DNA of 64,000 nucleotides, taken from Melitaea cinxia. Its lineage: Eukaryota > Arthropoda > Insecta > Lepidoptera > Nymphalidae. This document shows positions 58,041 through 64,000 of the stretch, piece by piece. The stretch lies in assembly GCF_905220565.1 (NCBI RefSeq), contig NC_059416.1:6572001-6636000 (forward strand). The letters are read 5' to 3'. A program made the position numbers and the translations under genes. Position 1 is the stretch's first letter, and each line of letters starts with the position of its first letter. Under the pieces are notes generated by a model. It was not told where the DNA came from, made no database searches, and worked only from the letters and a program-made list of their open reading frames with translations.

Positions 58041-59515
58041 GATGAAATTTTAAAAAGGAATATCGTATGAAGTGTATCTTTTCGCACAACAAATCCCAGG
58101 TTTCCAAATACCAAATTTTTGAGTTTTAAAATGTTGTTGAGTTTGTTATTAAGTAAACTGTTCTTTATCGAAATCTATTCATTTTAAAATTGAGGGATAC
58201 CATTTTCAAATGTTGCTGTAATATGATTCTAATATTACTACTACTACTACTACGGAAAATACTAAATACCGTCTAAATTGTTTCTGCAGTCGTTCCAGCC
58301 TGCAAGAATGCGTAAAGTACAGTGGTCACCAATCCGCGCCGCCGTATTCTAAAACGTTTCTCACAAAACTATTATACTATAGAATTTAAGGCTCAATTTA
58401 AAAACATTCTATTTTTATTTAGAAATTTTATCATTACGACTATTTGTGGTAGAAACAAACATTAAGAGGTGAGAGTTTGAGAGTCTTGAAAAAGTCAAAG
58501 ACAAAAATTTTAATTCTTATGTTTTTATTTTTAAAGTTCTTAAAGCTAATTTCAAACTTAAGTCTAAAAATGTAATGTTTTAACTTTGTAGTCTTTTTAT
58601 TAAGAAGTCACTAATGGCAAACGACATCACGTCACGTCATGTAGACATGAGTATCATTTGTGTCATCTTGCACAATCAGTATTCCTAGAAACCTAATAGC
58701 ACCTTCTACGACATTAAAAATGCCGCATGCTAATGCGGTGCACTGTCGGTGTATTTCCAAATGAATTAATCTTTTCAACAGAAGCATATTCTAGTTTTAA
58801 ATAAAAGTCAGTTAAATTACCGTTTAGAGGTAAAGTACTTTTATCTTTGCTCGTAAATTAAATCTAAGGCTTAAACAAAGTGATGGGCAGACCGACGTGA
58901 TACGATATCTAGCACAACACGCTCGTACTGCTAATAGTTTATAACCTTTTGTACTTAAGAATTAAAACCGATTTTAAATTTTTGTGAAATTTTTAACTGA
59001 AACCAAGACTCTTTAATTTGATTAAGTGTTTTATTATATAAACCAAGTAACTAGACTTATTTGAATGAAATCATAATCGAAGTAATTTTTTTATAGTCGC
59101 ATTTTAATGAAGTTAGTTCCTCTAAATATAAAATATTTTTTCTTACTATACTATATTGACTACACTAATAATTATTTAATCGTAGTTTTATTAAAATTTT
59201 ATGCTCGAAGAAGCTTTATTGAGTATCGAAGAAGAAATAACGGCAAAGTACTTTCTTGTGTAAAAGAGCGCGTTTAAACTATTAAATAAAATTGATCTTA
59301 AAACAGCTAACATCTAAAGCGATATTCTAAAGTACTCTTTCTGAAGATCGCATATTAGATCTTTAGAGCTTTGGTTATTAATCGCAAATCGATTTTCACT
59401 TGAGTTCGCCTTTAAGGTGTAGTACCGTGGTTAGGATTGGTTTAATGTACAGCAGATATTAATGACATTAATGTACTCGTATATATGTGAAGAGTTTGTA
59501 TAAGTATACATATCA
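58041..59515. other. Unannotated stretch
   Basis: (CTA)n at 58236-58253; hairpin CCGCAT-gcta-ATGCGG at 58723-58738; CACGTCACGTCATG at about 58629. No gene supported. Confidence 0.5.
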
Positions 59516-59748
59516 AGATAGGGTACAGCAAAATATATGCTGCTCAAAATGTAGAGCAGCCGTCTGTGGAAGTACGTCAACCTTACAAAAGATCACAGCT
59601 AAATAACACTCCTTTCAAGAAGTGTTATGCTCCTGTGGTGAGTAGGGTAACCAGAGCTTTTGGGAAGGATCGTCGTCAGACGCAATGCTTCTGGTATTTG
59701 CAGGCATTAATAAGTCTACGGTAACCGCTTACCATCGGGTGGGCAGAG
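59516..59748 (+). repeat. Dispersed repeat family C copy
   Basis: 'GATAGGGTACAGCAAAATAT' then 'CTGCTCAAAATGTAGAGCAG', 'AAAAGATCACAGCTAAATAA', 'TCTACGGTAACCGCTTACCA' align with the 46607 copy. Confidence 0.6.
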
Positions 59749-60540
59749 TTTCCTGATATCAGAAATGCTTAAATATATGTACAATACAATCCTCAAATAT
59801 CGTGCGGAATCTAGTACTACTTTAAAAGTAGTGAATAACTTAAAATACATACGATATATGAGATGCTATGCATAATTATAAGTCTGAAGAACAAAGTCAC
59901 GGAATCTTCTAGTAGACACCATCTTCATGGATTATACCCGTATTGAAATTTATGCTGGCGTAAATTTTAATAGGATTCGGAGCTCACGTTGTTACTGTGC
60001 AGGATATCCCAGAAACATTCATGAGGGATTACGTATTGTTGTCACCCTGTTTATGGTTTAGTTATAGAATCAGGTGGGGAAAGCGATTTTATATTTATTT
60101 GTCGACATTATTTATGCATATATTGTCAAACAGTGTCATGACTATGCTTCAAATATTTTTTTATTGAACAAAAGTAAAATTAAAGGGCAACGACAGCATA
60201 TTCTTTTAAAGAAAAATGGCTTACTTAAGCCTAACTGCTATTTGTCATACGTAATTTTCAATATTTTTAACTTTTTAACTTTTTTTGTATATATATAGTT
60301 ATATTACTTATAGTTAAATGGTCGACAGCACCAAGACACTAACTAAACTATTATTAAGATTTTACCAACTCTATGTAAGTCAATACAATGATGAGAAAAT
60401 GACAATAAATTGTAAATAAATTATGTGGCAATTTCTGTCTCTATGACGTCAATTTTCGTTCATTGAACTTTATTGTCTTTTTTCGCAATGAACTGATGGA
60501 AACAGAATTAACAGAAAATACGACTTAAGCTTTAGTTATA
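59749..60540. other. Unannotated A+T-rich stretch
   Basis: The 60074-60298 frame is hydrophobic with no domain. Confidence 0.55.
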
Positions 60541-60738
60541 CTAGCTGAGCCCGCGACTTCGTCCTTGTGGAATTTAACGAAAATTTCAGAGATTAGCTCG
60601 AAATAATAAACAGAGAGACAGACAAAAATTGTAAAAAATGTTATTTTGGTATATGTACTTTGTATATCCATATGCATTTAGTAAAACGGTTATTTTAATA
60701 TTACAAACATACGCTCCAATTGTATTTATTTGTACAGA
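60541..60738 (-). mobile_element. Helitron-like repeat, second family, complete ends
   Basis: Minus strand from TCTGTACAAATAAATACAAT to CGGGCTCAGCTAG then T. Shares 'AATTTCAGAGATTAGC' and 'GGTTATTTTAATATTACAAA' with the 49770 copy. Confidence 0.65.
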
Positions 60739-62570
60739 GTATGTATAGAGTATAGATATAGATAAGTATATAGTCGAGATATCAAACTTATCTATTTGGT
60801 ATAACCACAAATAGTCATTTACCCGCTGCGCTGTGCCAAAATGGCAACATCTTCTATAACGTCCCTAAAGGTAAATGTTTGCTATTAATTATGACGATTT
60901 TCGACAGAGACAGAATATAAATTGGATGTAAAGGACGGAAGGTTAAGTTAGGAAGAAGGTTAGCAAGTGCTACTAAATTCGACCAATCCGTGAAAGCCAT
61001 CTACGAAGTGTGTTATTTAAAAATTAATTAGTGTACGTTTTGTAATACTTATACAATATTGTCAATCAGTCAAGTTCGTATTTTCTGTACAAAGGTCACA
61101 AAAAAAACGCAATAATAAAAGTGACGTAAATTATTGAAAATTTTCCGAGCCTCTGGTCGCTTATTTTAGCAAGACATTAGGCAAACTAACTTCATTGGTC
61201 ACGTAGTTTAATTTGCACAGTATGCGCTCATATTCAGGACATGACGTACGAGAGGAATTTAGTTTTGCTTCTGCGGAATTTTGCATAAGTTGGAAATTTA
61301 TAATTAGGGCTTGAGGACTGATGTAATGTGACTTTCCATAATAATTATCTGAATTAATACAATATAGTTGGTAAGGGTATTCGTTTGTATGGGGTATGAT
61401 GGGGTTTTACTGGTGTCATTTAAATGGTCTTCTATTTAAAGGATAAAAAACATTATTTGTTTTGGAGTAGCAGATGTAACTTTTTTAAATTTACCAATGT
61501 ATAAAAATCTTTTATTTTATTTTGTAACTGATGTCGTTAAATCTTCATGATTTGGGAATGATATTGTAATATAATAAGATGACTATCGCCATATCACGAA
61601 TTTAAGCCTGTTGATAAAAATCGTCAAAACATATGCAGTGAAAAAAAAATTATATCCATAAAAGTATTAAATATGGATATTAGCATTAAATCCAATTTCC
61701 TTTATACTTTGTTATAAATGAAAACATTATTCACTCGCATCTCTTGAGAATTTCCGAGACGCGAATATCCGCTAAAGCTCCATAAAGTACAACAGAATAC
61801 CGGAAAATGTAGTGGTAGTTTTTATTTTATAACAAAGTACTTTGCTTCATTCAATTCATAAGACATAAAAGCGTTGAAAACTATTAGCAGCAACCGACGC
61901 TAAATGCGGTTAATTACTCTACCGCGATTTTAGTTAGTATATTAGGTCGTACGGATCTGTAACATATTTTTAATCTTATATCAGCCCCAAATAGGTTTTT
62001 AAAGAGGTTAAGGACCCTGTTTCACCGGTTGCGGATAACGGTATTTGATAGATTACTCTATCCAGCAGATAAAAGTTTTTGAAGTATTAATCTTTTTACC
62101 ATCGAATTCAACTATGTTTATGGAATATTTCTATTCGCAAAATGTGAATCTGAAAGTAGTTTTTGATTAATGAGAAACTGGTCTAATTGGTCTATTCTAC
62201 TTCCTGGTACTAAAATGTATTCATAACTTATTTGCAAGATAAAATATCCACAACAGGAGAGTGGCCATAAATTTGTCAGCGTCTGACTGCAATGCATAGC
62301 ATCGAATCGTAAAGAACATCGTCTGCTCAGTAAAAATAGACTTGAGTTTTAAAAGACTATATTTGTATTGACTTAGATTTTGAGAAATATAGATTTTTTC
62401 AGATAAGATATAATGTATATAAAAGAAAAAATTGGCTTTTTATTTATCGTAAATGAGTTTGAAACGTGCTTAAGCTACAAATATACGTTAACTAGAAAAT
62501 AATATTAACGAAGTTTATTAAGTGGGCGTTGCCTTTCATTTGTCAACTTTTTAAAAATATTAAGTACACT
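60739..62570. other. Unannotated A+T-rich stretch
   Basis: No frame, repeat end or RNA gene could be supported. Confidence 0.6.
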
Positions 62571-62585
62571 TAATGTCCTTTTTGA

Positions 62586-62876
62586 CGCCGCGTTGGTGCA
62601 ACGGTTACACCAATGGATTGTACCTGTTGCGCTGGCGGTTGCGGGTTCGATCCCCGCACATGACAAACATACGTGTTTGTCATTGGACCACCGTGCCTCG
62701 GAGAGCACGTTAAGCCGTCGGTCCCGGTTGTTATTATGTATACCTGATAGCGATCGTTACTCATATTAGGGAATATATCCGCCAACCCGCATTGGAGCAG
62801 CGTGGTAGATTAAGCTCTAATCCTTCTCCTACGAAAGAGGCCTATGCCCAGTAGTGGGATATTACAGGCTGAAGCG
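62586..62876 (+). mobile_element. tRNA-derived SINE (family A), complete, 15-bp target duplication
   Basis: TAATGTCCTTTTTGA flanks the 291-bp body at 62571-62585 and 62877-62891. The head has an A-box-like TTGGTGCAACGGTT and a near-perfect B box GCGGGTTCGATCCCCGC. The middle is CGTTAAGCCGTCGGTCCCGG and the tail GAGGCCTATGCCCAGTAGTG...ACAGGCTGAAG resembles the RTE 3' end. No long A tail. Internal pol III promoter boxes imply it could be transcribed. It mimics a tRNA gene but is not one. Confidence 0.92.
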
Positions 62877-63040
62877 TAATGTCCTTTTTGAACTTTTTAA
62901 AAGGACTATGTAAAAGAGGCAGAAAAAATACATTCCACTGTTATGTAAATCGATGTCTTGTTGAAACTTTATATTAGCAATTGAAATTGAACTTCCGAAG
63001 CGATTTAAGGAGGTAGGAACTCTTAGACCAGACGTCTGTT

Positions 63041-63651
63041 ACACCGAGACGAGTAAGAAATATTTATAAATGTGTCTAAAAAAAATTTTTTTTGGTTAAT
63101 TATTTCATCTTATAGGTTTCGACTTCGAATACTTTAAAAACAGCTATAATTTTAATTTCCACGAAGTCACTTCAAATACTCAAGACCATTATCAAGTGAA
63201 CGTTGATTCCAAAATTTATATTATAATTTTAAACTTGATAATTTTATAATTTTCATTCATTTTCGCTTGGTAAGTAAAACTAACAATATTTTAATTATTT
63301 TCTCTGGATCCCTCCTATACACAATTGGGTTCTTTAAAAAAATGGATTTTTTTTTGTTATAAATGGAAAGTTTATAGTTGGTTTTATACAAAAACTAATT
63401 TTGTTTTTTTTTTTTTTGCTATAATTTAAAAGTTATATGAAACTTTTGTGTCCAGTACCGCAGACACGCCGATAGTTCTTGAATAAACCCGAGCCCGTGT
63501 GACGTAACAATATTAATTTCTATTCACTGTATTATACATCTGATGCAGTGTTTTGACTTTTGAGCTGTTGACACTGTACTATCGTGAAATTGCTTTAGCA
63601 CAAAGAGGTCACAAATAATAACACCGAGACGAGTAAGAAATATTTATAAAT
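63041..63651 (+). repeat. Exact 31-bp direct repeat, 580 bp apart
   Basis: A 31-bp word starting ACACCGAGACGAGTAAG occurs at 63041-63071 and 63621-63651 with no mismatch. The 549 bp between have no recognised content and no tail at either junction. Confidence 0.85.
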
Positions 63652-64000
63652 AATAATCATGGCACGTTCGTAGTCACATGGTTCTTTTTAATTACTTTTT
63701 TTTGGTTCAAAGACCCAATTACGTAGTTACGCTACGGTGCTATTACATCTTTAAATCACACAAAGAATAAAAGCAATCTTCTTTTCAATTCCAAGATATT
63801 TTCCTTTCGTGCTAACAAAAGACTCTTCAGACCACCTAATAGTGTAATAATACTAATAGTGTAAAGTAAATTAAATATTCTTACATTTTAACAATGCTTC
63901 GTTGAACAATGGTAGCCCCTGGGATCTTATTGTTTTTTTTTATCAGCACTGTGTTAAAATTGTTTTTCGTTGATTGGAAATGCAGTGGATATTGTGTCCT
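63652..64000. other. Unannotated A+T-rich stretch
   Basis: Nothing recognisable. Confidence 0.5.

Noticed and set aside
62586..62660. Apparent tRNA gene with A and B boxes
   Set aside because: It is the head of a SINE with a 291-bp body and a target duplication, and cannot form a full cloverleaf with acceptor closure by eye.

Overview
This 64-kb window looks like intergenic or intronic DNA from a large, A+T-rich insect genome, most likely a moth or butterfly (Lepidoptera). The assignment is an inference from repeat content: tRNA-derived SINEs, RTE-type LINE tails ending in 'AGGCCTATGTCCAGCAGTGG'-like sequence, and short 'TCTCGTG...GTCAGCTAG' Helitron-type repeats are sequence types I recognise from lepidopteran genomes. 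I see no rRNA, no functional tRNA, no CRISPR array and no convincing host protein-coding gene. Two weak host-exon candidates are recorded: a 33-bp splice-flanked block at 12834-12866 and a 60-codon open segment at about 15179-15363.

Layout. 1612-3739: a decayed pogo/CENP-B-type DNA transposon with inverted termini, a TA duplication and a PHD finger. 4959-5772: a 5'-truncated R1-like LINE inserted in one arm of a perfect hairpin. 6.7-12.1 kb: several copies of a rolling-circle-like repeat, an (AT)n tract, a SINE fragment and a short Helitron. 12.9-17.2 kb: an RTE-tailed SINE, a second Helitron, an RTE tail and a 417-bp PIF/Harbinger-like MITE. 19-23 kb: SINE and LINE-tail fragments. 24.6-26.4 kb: a CR1/Jockey-group LINE with a 571-codon uninterrupted reverse-transcriptase frame. 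27.8-33.4 kb: a fold-back repeat, SINEs and a Helitron. 34758-36055: a P-element-superfamily relic with an exact 8-bp target duplication, inverted termini and THAP-like exon remains. 36.5-52.8 kb: SINEs, an RTE LINE end, two long rolling-circle-like repeats and fragments. 54.9-56.4 kb: an RTE LINE with a younger insertion nested in it. 57.7-64 kb: SINEs, a Helitron and an exact 31-bp direct repeat.

Nothing here works together as an operon or pathway. The biology visible is a palimpsest of transposition. The autonomous LINE family (RTE) plausibly supplies the machinery for both SINE families, because all three share a related 3' end. The most notable item is the P-like element. The next are the pogo-like element with its subterminal motif arrays, the asymmetric-inverted-repeat family that resembles Helentron-derived elements, and a LINE 3' tail whose stem-loop is kept by a compensatory base change between two copies.
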